NCBI GenBank assembly: GCA_036271875.1
Contig: DATAZU010000017.1
Location: 62,001-126,000 of the forward strand
Length of the DNA: 64,000 nt
From: Galbitalea sp036271875
GTDB taxonomy: Bacteria; Actinomycetota; Actinomycetes; Actinomycetales; Microbacteriaceae
Direction of reading: 5' to 3'
Part shown: piece by piece, positions 1 through 8,673 of the stretch
How the letters are laid out: each line of letters begins with the position of its first letter
Position numbering within the stretch: the first letter of the stretch is position 1
Program-made: the position numbers and the translations under genes
Notes under the pieces: generated by a model
Told to the model about the DNA's origin: nothing
The model's input: the letters and a program-made list of their open reading frames with translations, nothing else
The model's database searches: none

Positions 1-1169
1 CCCACGAGCGGTTCGAGCACCCGATCCCAGGTGAAGTCCGCGGCGACGCGCCTGACGTTTGCGCGCGCCGTTTTCGCAAAACGCTCGTCGAACAGCACCT
101 TCTCGAGCGCCGCCTCGAGCGCATCGACGTCGTTTGCCTGCACCACGATGCCGAGGCTCTCGCGCGCGACCAGGTCGGCCATGCTGTCACCCTCGGTCAC
201 GACCATGGGGAGGTCGGCCCACAGATAGTCGAGGATGCGCGTGCGGAACGAGAATTCGGTCTCGACGTGCAACTGGTGGGTGCTCGCCCCCGCGGACGCC
301 TCGAGCAGGTAGTTCTGCCGGTCGGCGAAATCGACCCAGCTGTCGTTGAAGAACACCGAGCTGTCTGTCGCGCCGAGCTCAGCGGCCAGCCGCCTGGACG
401 ATGCGACGATTTCCATCTCATCGACGCCCGGATGCTTTGTCCCCAGGAAGAACAGCTTCGCCTGCGGCCTGCGCTTCGCGAGCGCCGCTATCGCCCGGAT
501 GAGTGTGTGCGGATCGAACCAGCTGTAGATCCCGCCACCCCAGATCACGACGCGGTCGTCCGGCCCGATGCCGGGGCGCACGCCCTTCAGCACCTGCTTC
601 TCGTGTATGGGCGGGGTGGCATCCAGTCCGAACGGCACGATGGACAGCAGGTTCACCAGGTGCGGATCGTTCTCGTAGGTTGCCGGGCTGAGGCGACCGA
701 GCGTCGCCAGCTGACCAAGGTAGAACAGTCGCTGCCGATCCGAAGCACACAGAAAGAAGTCACCGGCGGCGAGTTGGCTGTTGAGCGCCCGCGCCGCGCG
801 GGTGACCATGAGCTCCCAGGTGCCGCGAGGTTCCTCACGTCCCTGTTCGAGCATTTCGAGCTGCATCGGGTCGTAGATGTCGCAGATCACGATCTTGGTC
901 GTGGTCTGCAGGGCTGCGAACTGGTCGCGCGCGTGACCCTGAAACAGGATGACGTCGGCCGCGCGCTCGAGTTCTGCGAAGCGGGCGTCCTCGCCGGGAC
1001 GCACTCGCTCGAGAGCGAACGGAGCGTCGCGCGGCTCGAGGTTGGTCGTGGTCATCAGCGTGACCGTGTGCTCAGCGCTCAGCGCGAGGGCCATGTTCCA
1101 GGACCGGATTGCGGGGCCGGCCATCTTTGCCCCGATCGGATCGCCGGTGATGAGAAGAACGTTGGTCAC
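1..1169 (-). CDS. Glycosyltransferase family 4 protein (C-terminus cut by window edge)
   Basis: Reading the minus strand from a GTG at 1169 gives 389 uninterrupted codons that run off the left edge. The N-terminus (VTNVLLITGDPIGAKMAGPA) is a Rossmann-type start common in actinobacterial GT4 enzymes. A second Rossmann half begins near DRVVIWGGGIYSWFDPHTLI, with a later stretch resembling the GT-B nucleotide-sugar site. The likely role is transfer of a sugar from an activated donor to a lipid-linked or polymer acceptor at the cytoplasmic face of the membrane. The GTG overlaps the rfbA stop (GTGA, 1166-1169), so it is probably translated after rfbA in a rhamnose-linked operon. Donor and acceptor cannot be read from sequence. 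Confidence 0.85.
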   Translation of the reverse strand, partial: MTNVLLITGDPIGAKMAGPAIRSWNMALALSAEHTVTLMTTTNLEPRDAPFALERVRPGEDARFAELERAADVILFQGHARDQFAALQTTTKIVICDIYDPMQLEMLEQGREEPRGTWELMVTRAARALNSQLAAGDFFLCASDRQRLFYLGQLATLGRLSPATYENDPHLVNLLSIVPFGLDATPPIHEKQVLKGVRPGIGPDDRVVIWGGGIYSWFDPHTLIRAIAALAKRRPQAKLFFLGTKHPGVDEMEIVASSRRLAAELGATDSSVFFNDSWVDFADRQNYLLEASAGASTHQLHVETEFSFRTRILDYLWADLPMVVTEGDSMADLVARESLGIVVQANDVDALEAALEKVLFDERFAKTARANVRRVAADFTWDRVLEPLV

Positions 1170-2035
1170 GGCGCGGTCGTCAGCAGGTCGGCGAGATAAC
1201 TTCCGTAACCACTCTTTCGCAAGGGTTCCGCGAGCTCGAGCAGCGCTGCATCCGAGATCCACCCCGCGCGCCACGCCACCTCTTCGACGCAGCCGATCTT
1301 GAAGCCCTGGCGATCCTCGATGACGCGCACGAACTCGCTCGCCTGGACCATCGACTCAAAGGTCCCGGTGTCGAGCCACGCAGTGCCCCGGTCGAGCACG
1401 TGCACCTGCAGGCGCTTTTCGTTCAGATAGCGTTCGTTGACGGTCGAGATTTCGAGCTCGCCCCGCGCGCTCGGCGAGATCGACCGTGCCACCTCGACGA
1501 CCGTGTTGTCGTAGAAGTACAGGCCGGGCACCGCATAGCTGCTCTTGGGCCTGGCCGGCTTCTCCTCGATCGAGAGCGCGGTGAACGACTCGTCGAACTC
1601 GACGACCCCGTATGCCCGGGGGTTCGCGACCTGGTGAGCGAAGATCAGCGCGCCGTCGATGTCGGTATTGGCAGCGAGGCTCGACCCGAGACCCGCACCG
1701 TGGAAGATGTTGTCGCCAAGTACGAGCGCGACCTTGTCCCGCCCGAGAAACTCCTCGCCAATGAGAAAGGCCTGCGCGAGACCGCCTGGTGACTCCTGGA
1801 TCGCGTAGCTCAGAGCAATTCCCAGCTCGCTGCCATCGCCGAGCAGTCGCTGGAATGCGGCCTGGTCATCGGGTGTCGTGATGATCAGAATGTCGCGGAT
1901 TCCCGCCTGCATCAGCGTCGACAGCGGGTAGTAGATCATCGGCTTGTCGTAGATCGGCATCAGTTGCTTGGAGATGCCCTTGGTGATGGGCCAGAGCCGA
2001 GTCCCCGAGCCACCGGCAAGGATGATGCCCTTCAC
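1166..2035 (-). CDS. rfbA: Glucose-1-phosphate thymidylyltransferase RmlA
   Basis: This 289-residue protein makes dTDP-glucose from glucose-1-phosphate and dTTP, the first step of dTDP-L-rhamnose synthesis. The nucleotidyltransferase signature GGSGTRLWP lies at residues 8-16, followed by SKQLMPIYDKPMIYYPLS. Further family motifs are VLGDNIFHG in the middle and WLDTGT towards the C-terminus. Length is typical of RmlA. I chose the GTG at 2035 rather than a longer reading because the family starts exactly there and because the GTG overlaps the rfbC stop (GTGA, 2032-2035). It lies between rfbC and a GT4 gene, with four-base overlaps on both sides, which suggests translational coupling. Confidence 0.96.
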   Translation of the reverse strand: MKGIILAGGSGTRLWPITKGISKQLMPIYDKPMIYYPLSTLMQAGIRDILIITTPDDQAAFQRLLGDGSELGIALSYAIQESPGGLAQAFLIGEEFLGRDKVALVLGDNIFHGAGLGSSLAANTDIDGALIFAHQVANPRAYGVVEFDESFTALSIEEKPARPKSSYAVPGLYFYDNTVVEVARSISPSARGELEISTVNERYLNEKRLQVHVLDRGTAWLDTGTFESMVQASEFVRVIEDRQGFKIGCVEEVAWRAGWISDAALLELAEPLRKSGYGSYLADLLTTAP

Positions 2036-2643
2036 GATGCATCCCCCGCAAGGCTCGAGTAAAACTCGCGCGTCGCGGCGTAGTCGGGGAGAAGCCCGGC
2101 GTCGCGTGCCTCGTGCAGCCCGGGCGCATCCGTGTCTTTCGGGGACATCAGGAGTTCGCCGGGGGCGAAGGGAAAGTCCAGCGCGACATCGGGATCGAGC
2201 GGGTTGATACCGTGCTCGCGATCCGGCTGGTAGACGTCGCTCACGAGGTAGCTGACCGTCGCGTCCTCGGTCAGGGCGACGAAGCAGTGCCCGAGCCCTT
2301 CCGCGATGTAGATGGCGCGACGATCCTCGGTGTCGAGTCGAACAGAATCCCACGTACCGAAGGTCGGCGAACCAACGCGGATATCAACCACGAAGTCGAG
2401 GACGGCGCCGTGCACAGCCGTAACGTACTTGGCCTGGCCGATGGGGACATCGGCGAAGTGGATGCCACGAACCACGCCCCTGCGGGACACCGAGACGTTG
2501 GCCTGACGCAGCGCGAGCGGATGCCCGATCGCCTGAGACAGTTCATCGAAGCGATACCACTCGAGAAAGACGCCACGATCGTCCGAGCGCTGCACGGGCG
2601 TGATCTCCCATGCGTCTGGGACGGCAAGTTCTCTGAGGCGCAC
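2032..2643 (-). CDS. rfbC: dTDP-4-dehydrorhamnose 3,5-epimerase RmlC
   Basis: The 203-residue product epimerises dTDP-4-keto-6-deoxyglucose at C3 and C5 in the dTDP-rhamnose pathway. Cupin-fold family motifs are visible: DDRGVFLEWYR near residue 22, QANVSVSRRGVVRGIHF with the catalytic-type His, a central DIRVGSPTFG and EGLGHCFVAL. Its GTG start at 2643 has a TAGGAT hexamer seven bases upstream, so transcription may begin at the start codon itself. Although the next gene upstream (a GT2, also leftward) ends only 24 bases away, rfbC therefore seems to have its own promoter. It overlaps rfbA by four bases. Confidence 0.95.
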   Translation of the reverse strand: MRLRELAVPDAWEITPVQRSDDRGVFLEWYRFDELSQAIGHPLALRQANVSVSRRGVVRGIHFADVPIGQAKYVTAVHGAVLDFVVDIRVGSPTFGTWDSVRLDTEDRRAIYIAEGLGHCFVALTEDATVSYLVSDVYQPDREHGINPLDPDVALDFPFAPGELLMSPKDTDAPGLHEARDAGLLPDYAATREFYSSLAGDAS

Positions 2644-2650
2644 GATAGGA

Positions 2651-2656
2651 ATCCTA
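2651..2656 (-). promoter_or_regulatory. -10 box of rfbC (leaderless type)
   Basis: TAGGAT on the minus strand lies seven bases from the rfbC GTG. There is no separate purine-rich ribosome site between them. This fits an actinobacterial leaderless promoter. No clear -35 box is seen. Confidence 0.5.
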
Positions 2657-2667
2657 GCGTTGGCGAC

Positions 2668-3672
2668 TCAGCGGGCCGGCTGAAGCAGGTCTCGTCCCGC
2701 ATCCAGGACGCCGCGCCCGTAGCGCGCGTAGCGGCCCGTCACCAGTTCCCGGGTCACCGTGGGAATGCGCTGGCCGCGTCCAACCGGCAGGCCGCTTCGG
2801 AGCGCCTCGTGATCGACCTTGGCCCGCGCTTCGTTCAGCACGGCCGGCGAAACTCGGTCGCCCAGCTTCTCGAGTCGCGCGACGAGCTCGTTCGACCTGG
2901 CCAGCAGTCGCGCATTGCGTTCCGCGCGATTCTCGGCGACCCGGCCGACCTTCTCCGAGAGGCTCAGTCTGCCAGCGCCAATCTGGTTGCCGCCGTGCTG
3001 GCGGTAGTCGATGAGCAGCGGCTCCAGCATCCGGATGCCGCCGGTCGCCGCCGCGAGAGCGGCGAGCCATTCGTCGTGCACCCAGTCGGGCGCAAACGGT
3101 ATCGCGAGGTCGAGAAGGCCACGTCGGAAAACGACCGTCGCGCCGGTAACCAGGTTGCGTCCGAGCAGCGCTGCGAAGGCCCCACGGCCGCGCAGTTCGC
3201 GCTTCTCCCGGGCCGTCATGGACAGGGCCGAGAAGAGCGAGTGGCGCAGTGGAGCACCACTGCCGTCGACCAATCGAGCATTGCTGAACACCAGCTCGAG
3301 CGACGGCTCCGCGGCAAATACCTCGACGATCGTCCGCATCCGATCCGGATGCCAGACGTCGTCCTGATCGCTCAGTGCGACGAGGTCCCCCGTCGTCGCC
3401 ATGACGGCCTGCTCGAAGTTGCGCACGACGCCGAGCGCCTTCTTGTTGCGGAGAACCTTGAGTTCTACGTCGCCACCGAGGCCGATCTGTACCTTGACGG
3501 CGCGACGCACAAGCTCGACGGTGTCGTCGGTCGAGGCGTCATCCGACAGCACGATCTCGTCAACCGGACGCGACTGGGCGAGGATGCTCTGGACCTGTTC
3601 GCGCACGAAAGCGGCACCGTTGCGCGTGCAGAGCGCAACGGAGATCCGCAAGGAACCTTTCGAAACCGCCAC
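2668..3672 (-). CDS. Glycosyltransferase family 2, rhamnosyltransferase-like
   Basis: A 334-residue GT-A fold enzyme. RISVALCTRNGAAFVREQ near residue 9 and the VLSDDASTDDT motif start the nucleotide-binding half, and ALSDQDDVWHPDRM carries the metal-binding DxD-type acidic residues. The sequence resembles cytoplasmic GT2 enzymes that add rhamnose or other sugars in O-antigen or cell-wall glycan assembly. No membrane segments are evident. The GTG start at 3672 is supported by a TAGACT box six bases upstream. The gene is divergent from a second GT2 (45 bases apart) and sits upstream of rfbC, so a rhamnose-containing polymer is the likely product. The exact linkage is unknown. Confidence 0.88.
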   Translation of the reverse strand: MAVSKGSLRISVALCTRNGAAFVREQVQSILAQSRPVDEIVLSDDASTDDTVELVRRAVKVQIGLGGDVELKVLRNKKALGVVRNFEQAVMATTGDLVALSDQDDVWHPDRMRTIVEVFAAEPSLELVFSNARLVDGSGAPLRHSLFSALSMTAREKRELRGRGAFAALLGRNLVTGATVVFRRGLLDLAIPFAPDWVHDEWLAALAAATGGIRMLEPLLIDYRQHGGNQIGAGRLSLSEKVGRVAENRAERNARLLARSNELVARLEKLGDRVSPAVLNEARAKVDHEALRSGLPVGRGQRIPTVTRELVTGRYARYGRGVLDAGRDLLQPAR

Positions 3673-3678
3673 CCCCCG

Positions 3679-3684
3679 AGTCTA
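3679..3684 (-). promoter_or_regulatory. -10 box of leftward GT2 gene
   Basis: TAGACT on the minus strand ends six bases before the GTG at 3672. It shares the 45-base divergent gap with the promoter of the rightward GT2 gene. Confidence 0.5.
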
Positions 3685-3701
3685 GGCAGCAATGGCCCGC
3701 T

Positions 3702-3707
3702 TAGACT
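3702..3707 (+). promoter_or_regulatory. -10 box of rightward GT2-rfbB-rfbD operon
   Basis: TAGACT lies ten bases before the ATG at 3718. This is the same hexamer as on the opposite strand at 3679-3684, so the two glycan operons appear to fire back to back from one small gap. Confidence 0.42.
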
Positions 3708-3717
3708 TGGGGATACT

Positions 3718-4629
3718 ATGGCCACCCCCGCCGCGCGTCCCACAACGCCCAGCATCGGAATAGCGACGGTCAGCTTCGGTTCCGATGCGGTGCTCGGTCC
3801 ATTTCTGCGCTCCATTCCCGCGGCGAGCAGCGCGAGCGTGATGACGGTCGTCGCGGACAACCGGCCGGAGAATCCCGGTAACACGGTTCCCGACCTGTGC
3901 CAGGCGGCCGAAGCGACCTATCTCGCCATGCCGAGCAATCTCGGTTACGGCAAGGCCATGAATGCGGCGGTCGCCGCGATGCCCGCGAGCATCCGGTGGG
4001 TCCTCATCAGCAATCCGGACGTGCTCCTTGCGGCCGGCACGATCGACGAATTGGTGCGCGGGGGCGAATCGGATCCGGAGGTCGGCGCTGTCGGCCCCGC
4101 CGTCCGCAACGAGGATGGCACGGTCTATCCGTCAGCTCGCGCCATCCCCTCGCTGCGAACCGGTGTCGGCCACGCGCTGTTTTCGAACCTGTGGGCCGCG
4201 AACCCGTGGACGACGGCATACCTGCGGGATGCCCGTGGCGAGCTGACTGCGCGCGACGCGGGCTGGCTCTCGGGTTCCTGCGTTCTCGTTCGGCGAACGG
4301 TGTTCGACGAGCTCGATGGATTCGACCCGCGATTCTTCATGTACTTCGAAGACGTCGACCTCGGCAACCGCATCGGCAAGGCCGGCTACCGCAACCTGTA
4401 CTGGCCGACGGCGTCGATCACCCACAGCGGTGCGCATTCCACCACCGGCGTTGCATCCGATGCCATGATTCGTGCCCACCACACCAGCGCGAGGCAGTTC
4501 CTGGCCACGAAGTACCCGGGAGTCGTGCTCTGGCCCGTGCGCGTCACGCTCAGCGTCGGCCTCGCGGTTCGATCGTTTCTCATTCGCCGACGCGCTCGCG
4601 CTGCACGCAACAAGGAGGCAGTCAAGTGA
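3718..4629 (+). CDS. Glycosyltransferase family 2, WbbL-like rhamnosyltransferase
   Basis: The 303-residue product has the N-terminal GT2 core (SIGIATVSFGSDAVLGPFL), NLGYGKAMNAA, the DxD-like LISNPDVLL, then GWLSGSCVLVRRTVFDELDG and FFMYFEDVDLGNRI. This last pair is characteristic of the WbbL/rhamnosyltransferase branch that adds rhamnose to polyprenyl-diphospho-GlcNAc in the cell-wall linker or related glycans. A basic C-terminus after a weak hydrophobic stretch may contact the membrane. The same frame is open far upstream (from 2113), but that part is antisense to rfbC and the leftward GT2, so the ATG at 3718 is taken. The stop overlaps the rfbB GTG (GTGA). Confidence 0.9.
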   Translation: MATPAARPTTPSIGIATVSFGSDAVLGPFLRSIPAASSASVMTVVADNRPENPGNTVPDLCQAAEATYLAMPSNLGYGKAMNAAVAAMPASIRWVLISNPDVLLAAGTIDELVRGGESDPEVGAVGPAVRNEDGTVYPSARAIPSLRTGVGHALFSNLWAANPWTTAYLRDARGELTARDAGWLSGSCVLVRRTVFDELDGFDPRFFMYFEDVDLGNRIGKAGYRNLYWPTASITHSGAHSTTGVASDAMIRAHHTSARQFLATKYPGVVLWPVRVTLSVGLAVRSFLIRRRARAARNKEAVK

Positions 4630-5612
4630 AGATCCTCGTGACCGGCGGCGCTGGTTTTATCGGTTCCAACTTCGTCAGGCGTACCCTCCAGGACGCGTAT
4701 CCGTCCCTCGAGGGCGCCGAGATCGTCGTGCTGGATGCGCTCACATACTCCGGCAACCCTGCCAACCTCGAGCCCGTCGCGGACTCGAAGCGCTACGAGT
4801 TCGTTCGCGGCGACATCCGTGACTCCGCGCTCCTCGATGAGTTGCTCCCCACCGTTGACGCGGTCGTCCACTTCGCGGCCGAGTCGCACGTGGACCGCTC
4901 GGTCCGGGACGCCAGCGTCTTCGTCGAAACCAACGTGCTCGGAACGCAGCGCCTGCTTGACGCGGCGCTGCGCGCCAACCTACAGCGCTTCGTTCACGTC
5001 TCGACCGATGAGGTTTACGGTTCAATCGCAGCCGGGTCGTGGGACGAGCGGCAGCCCCTCGAACCCAACTCGCCGTACTCGGCATCCAAGGCGGGCAGCG
5101 ACCTCATCGCCCGCAGTTACTTCCAAACCCACGGTCTCAACCTCTCGATCACGCGCTGCTCGAATAACTACGGGCCGTACCACTTTCCGGAGAAGGTCAT
5201 CCCGCTGTTCATCACGAATCTCATCGATGACAGGCACGTCCCGCTGTACGGCGATGGCAGGAACGTGCGCGACTGGCTGCACGTCGATGACCACACGCGA
5301 GGAATCTCGATGGTTTTCACCGGCGGGCGAGCCGGCGAGACGTACAACATCGGGGGCGGCACGGAGCTCAGCAACCGTGACCTGACTCAGAGACTGCTAG
5401 ACGCGACGGGCAAGGACTGGTCATACGTCGACGAGGTGCCCGACCGGCTGGGACACGATCTGCGCTACAGCGTTGACATCTCGAAAATCCGGAACGAACT
5501 CGGTTACGAGCCGCTCGTGCCCTTCGATTCCGGTTTGACCGATGTCGTTTCCTGGTATCGCGACAACCGGGCGTGGTGGGAGCCGCTGAAGGCTCGCGCC
5601 GCGCTGAGTTGA
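4626..5612 (+). CDS. rfbB: dTDP-glucose 4,6-dehydratase RmlB
   Basis: This 328-residue short-chain dehydrogenase-type enzyme converts dTDP-glucose to dTDP-4-keto-6-deoxyglucose using bound NAD+. The N-terminus VKILVTGGAGFIGSNFVRR holds the GxxGxxG NAD site. HFAAESHVDRS, the catalytic STDEVYG triad segment, YSASKAGSDLIARSY (YxxxK) and TRCSNNYGPYHFPEK are all intact. Length is normal for RmlB. The GTG start at 4626 overlaps the TGA of the upstream GT2 gene, which decides the start. It is followed four bases later by rfbD. Confidence 0.97.
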   Translation: MKILVTGGAGFIGSNFVRRTLQDAYPSLEGAEIVVLDALTYSGNPANLEPVADSKRYEFVRGDIRDSALLDELLPTVDAVVHFAAESHVDRSVRDASVFVETNVLGTQRLLDAALRANLQRFVHVSTDEVYGSIAAGSWDERQPLEPNSPYSASKAGSDLIARSYFQTHGLNLSITRCSNNYGPYHFPEKVIPLFITNLIDDRHVPLYGDGRNVRDWLHVDDHTRGISMVFTGGRAGETYNIGGGTELSNRDLTQRLLDATGKDWSYVDEVPDRLGHDLRYSVDISKIRNELGYEPLVPFDSGLTDVVSWYRDNRAWWEPLKARAALS

Positions 5613-5616
5613 TCCG

Positions 5617-6468
5617 ATGCGGTTTGTAATCACGGGCGCCGGCGGCATGCTCGGCTCCGACCTCGTCGCAGCGCTCGCGGGGCGGGACGTGATCGCGCTG
5701 ACTCGCGCTGACCTCGACATCACGAACCTGGATGCCGTGCGCTCGGCGACCCGCGGCGCGGATGTTGTGATCAACGCGGCCGCGTACACCAGAGTCGACG
5801 ACGCCGAGTCCGACGAGACCGCGGCATTCGCGATCAACGCTACCGGCGCGGGAAACGTCGCGATCGCGACGGCTGAGACGGGCGCGACCCTCGTCCACTA
5901 CTCGACGGACTACGTGTTCGACGGCACGGCGACCACCCCGTACCCCGAAGACTTCCCGGTGCATCCCGTCACGGCATACGGTCGCACCAAGGCCGCGGGC
6001 GAAGAACTTGTACTCGAGCGCGGTCCCGAGCGCACCTTCCTGTTGCGCACGGCATACCTCTACGGTGAACACGGTCCGAACTTCGTTCGCACCATGCTGC
6101 GATTGGCGGGAGAACGCGAGACCGTGAGCGTCGTCACAGACCAGGTCGGACAACCGACCTGGACCGCGGATGTCGCGAGCCAGACCGTCGCGCTGCTGGA
6201 CGCGTCAGCGGACCCCGGGATCTACCACGCGACCAGCGACGGTCGCGCGAGCTGGTTCGAGTTCGCGCGAGCGATCTTCGCGACTGCGGGGCTCGACCCG
6301 GCACGCGTCCTCCCGACCGACTCCGCGCACTATCTGCAACGAGCGCCGCGTCCCGGATACTCGGTTCTCGGGCACACCCGGTGGGCGACGTCCGGCGTTC
6401 CAGCGTTACGCGACTGGAGGGATGCGCTGCACGCGGCCGCCGAACGTGGGATCATCGGTGCGCGATGA
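5617..6468 (+). CDS. rfbD: dTDP-4-dehydrorhamnose reductase RmlD
   Basis: The 283-residue enzyme performs the last step of dTDP-L-rhamnose synthesis, NAD(P)H reduction of the 4-keto group. It shows MRFVITGAGGMLGSDLV (dinucleotide site), NAAAYTRVDDAE, the STDYVFDG segment and the YGRTKAAGEE (YxxxK) catalytic motif, then LRTAYLYGEHGPNFV. The reading is complete and of normal length. Its TGA overlaps the ATG of the next glycosyltransferase (ATGA, 6465-6468), so the GT4 downstream is probably coupled to rhamnose supply. Confidence 0.96.
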   Translation: MRFVITGAGGMLGSDLVAALAGRDVIALTRADLDITNLDAVRSATRGADVVINAAAYTRVDDAESDETAAFAINATGAGNVAIATAETGATLVHYSTDYVFDGTATTPYPEDFPVHPVTAYGRTKAAGEELVLERGPERTFLLRTAYLYGEHGPNFVRTMLRLAGERETVSVVTDQVGQPTWTADVASQTVALLDASADPGIYHATSDGRASWFEFARAIFATAGLDPARVLPTDSAHYLQRAPRPGYSVLGHTRWATSGVPALRDWRDALHAAAERGIIGAR

Positions 6469-7598
6469 CCACTCTCAACGTAATTCTCGACGACATCCTC
6501 ACGGGCGCGCCCGCTGGAGCGAATCGCTATACCGACGAGCTCGCAAGTGCGCTGATTCGCTACGCGCCCGTCGGCTGTTTCGTCGAGGGCATCGTCGCGT
6601 CATCCACCGAGGACCAGTACGAACTCATTGGGAAACGGCTGCCGGGCCTCAGCGGCCTGTTCAAGAGCGCGCTGGTGCGCCGGGACCTCACGACGGCATG
6701 GCAGCACGGGTTTACTCCCGTGCCCTCCGGGATGCTGCACTCGCCGAGCCTGTTCGCTCCCCTGCGCAATCACGATCGCGTCAATGAGCGCGGCAACCAG
6801 ATTGTTGTCACGATTCACGAAGCAGTCGCCTGGACGCATCCCGACTACCTGACACCGCGCGAAGTGTCCTGGACCAAGGCGATGGCGACACGAGCCGTGA
6901 AATATGCGGATGCCGTCATCGCGCCGACCCACGCCGTCGCGGACGAGCTCGACGAGATCCTGGGTCTCGGCGACCGAGTCCGTGTGATTGGCGGCGCCGT
7001 GAGTTCGAACATTCTGAGCCCGAACGACGCGGCGGCCAGGCGCAAGCGCCTCGGCGTGCCACCGTCCTACCTCGTTACCGTAGGCGACTCGAGCGGCCAC
7101 CACGGCATCGGCTATCTCCTCGGCGCGCTGGAAAGGTCGGGCTCGCCTGACCTGCGACTCGTCGTCGTCGGAGCAGAGCGCGAACCGGGAGCGCTAGATT
7201 CGGCGATCGCCGAAGCGGGCATCTCGCCGGACCGGATCCTCGCTCTCGGCTCTCTCGACGACAAGGACTATTCCGCGGTGCTGAGCGCGGCATCAGCCTT
7301 GGTCTACCCCGGTATCAGCAACGGGTTCGGCACGCCGATGCTCGAGGCGATGACCCTCGGTGTTCCTGTACTCCACGCGGCGACGCCATCGCTCGTCGAG
7401 ATCGCAGGGGACGCGAGCGTCTCAATACCGTGCACCGACCTGGATGCGTACCCCGGCCTGCTTGCCGAGGCGATCGATCGTCTGACCGCGGATGACGAAC
7501 TGCGGAAGACCCTCTCGATTCTCGGCCTCGACCGCGGCCACCTGTTCACCTGGCGGGCCGTTGGAGAGGGTGTCTGGCAGCTACATGCCGACCTCTGA
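6465..7598 (+). CDS. Glycosyltransferase family 4 (GT-B)
   Basis: A 377-residue GT-B enzyme starting at the ATG that overlaps the rfbD stop. The N-terminal half includes LTGAPAGANRYTDELASAL (glycine-rich acceptor loop). The C-terminal half begins near YLVTVGDSSGHHGIGYLL and carries GISNGFGTPMLEAMTLGVPV, the GT4 motif that contacts the nucleotide-sugar phosphates. It probably acts in the cytoplasm on the growing rhamnose-containing glycan. The gene is followed by an acyltransferase whose start lies inside its 3' end. Donor specificity cannot be assigned. Confidence 0.88.
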   Translation: MTTLNVILDDILTGAPAGANRYTDELASALIRYAPVGCFVEGIVASSTEDQYELIGKRLPGLSGLFKSALVRRDLTTAWQHGFTPVPSGMLHSPSLFAPLRNHDRVNERGNQIVVTIHEAVAWTHPDYLTPREVSWTKAMATRAVKYADAVIAPTHAVADELDEILGLGDRVRVIGGAVSSNILSPNDAAARRKRLGVPPSYLVTVGDSSGHHGIGYLLGALERSGSPDLRLVVVGAEREPGALDSAIAEAGISPDRILALGSLDDKDYSAVLSAASALVYPGISNGFGTPMLEAMTLGVPVLHAATPSLVEIAGDASVSIPCTDLDAYPGLLAEAIDRLTADDELRKTLSILGLDRGHLFTWRAVGEGVWQLHADL

Positions 7599-8673
7599 GC
7601 AGCCGCTCGAGGCGGGCGAGCAGAAGGCAACCGGCCGTCGCGTTGTCGGTATCGACCTGCTGCGAATATGTGCCGGCACAACGGTCATCTTCGTGCACGT
7701 CTATGGCCAGCCCGCCAATCACCAGTGGTTCTACCCGTGGAACCTGGCGATCTTCCTGGTTCTCTGCGGCTATTTCTGGAGACCGGGCAGGCGATTCGTC
7801 GACGAACTGCGCAAGCGCGGCCGCACGCTTGCGATGCCATACCTCGTCTGGCTCATCGTCATCGTCGTCGTGGTCACGACCGTGCCAACGCGCGCGGGTC
7901 GGTATCCGGTGCGTGGCATCGTTGACGCGCTGATCGGTGGAAGTCACGCCGTCGGCCCCTTTGGCACTCTCTGGTTCGTCTCCGCCCTGTTTTTCACCTG
8001 CCTGCTGTACCGACTTCTCGATCGGATTCCGTGGGTCGGTCAGGTAATCATCGCCATCGCCGCCATCGCGGTCGCGTACCTGTTTGGACCCGTTCTCGCG
8101 ACGACACCGCTCGCCATCGGCCAGGCCGTTCCGCTCCTCGCGTTCCTCATCGCCGGACGCGGTGTGGCCAAACTCGTTCCGCTGGTGCGCTATCCACTCA
8201 TCACGGGCGCGGGAATGCTGGTCGTCTCGGCGGCGACCATCGCCTTCGTTCCGCTCACACCCTTTGACCTCAAAAGCGGTCATTGGGGCACCCCTGTGAT
8301 CGAGCCGATCCTGTCGGTCGTCATCTGCGCCGCGCTGATCCTGATCGCGGGGCGGATCGCGCTGCCGGCCAGAATTGCTTCGCTCGCGTCTCTGCTTGCG
8401 ACTGCGGCGATCGCTGTTGTCCTCGGCCACCTGGTCGTGGTCACCGAGGGACGCGACGACCTGATCCGCTCGAGCATCATTCTCGTGGTGGCAGTAGTTG
8501 TTTCGTGGGTTGGAGCGGCCATCCTTCGGATCAGCCCGCTGTCGTTGCCGTTCACGGGCTGGCGACGCTTCCGCCCGGGAATCGGGGTCAGGACTGCCGT
8601 TCCCGAAGCTTTGCGGCGAGCACCGAGTTCTTCTCCGCAACCTGCGTCTCCAGCTGTAGAGCAAAGTCACTGA
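7585..8673 (+). CDS. Acyltransferase family 3 membrane protein
   Basis: About 362 residues with roughly ten hydrophobic segments. It starts with VVGIDLLRICAGTTVIFVHV, the R...H signature of the acyltransferase-3 (OafA/YrhL) family that O-acetylates sugars of surface glycans at the membrane. A short glycine/arginine-rich tail lacks membrane segments. I take the ATG at 7585, inside the end of the preceding GT4; a GTG at 7570 is possible. The last 86 bases overlap the 3' end of purE on the other strand, and this tail is low complexity, so the conserved protein probably ends before it. Position at the end of the rhamnose operon suggests it decorates that polymer. Confidence 0.82.
   Translation: MPTSEQPLEAGEQKATGRRVVGIDLLRICAGTTVIFVHVYGQPANHQWFYPWNLAIFLVLCGYFWRPGRRFVDELRKRGRTLAMPYLVWLIVIVVVVTTVPTRAGRYPVRGIVDALIGGSHAVGPFGTLWFVSALFFTCLLYRLLDRIPWVGQVIIAIAAIAVAYLFGPVLATTPLAIGQAVPLLAFLIAGRGVAKLVPLVRYPLITGAGMLVVSAATIAFVPLTPFDLKSGHWGTPVIEPILSVVICAALILIAGRIALPARIASLASLLATAAIAVVLGHLVVVTEGRDDLIRSSIILVVAVVVSWVGAAILRISPLSLPFTGWRRFRPGIGVRTAVPEALRRAPSSSPQPASPAVEQSH

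Noticed and set aside
267..1199. 310-codon open frame on the plus strand
   Set aside because: It is antisense to a clear GT4 coding sequence and shows only Arg/Gly/Pro-rich shadow composition.
2113..3717. Upstream extension of the rightward GT2 reading frame (open from 2113)
   Set aside because: It is antisense to rfbC and a leftward GT2, has no GT2 sequence before MATPAARPTT at 3718, and a -10 box lies at 3702.
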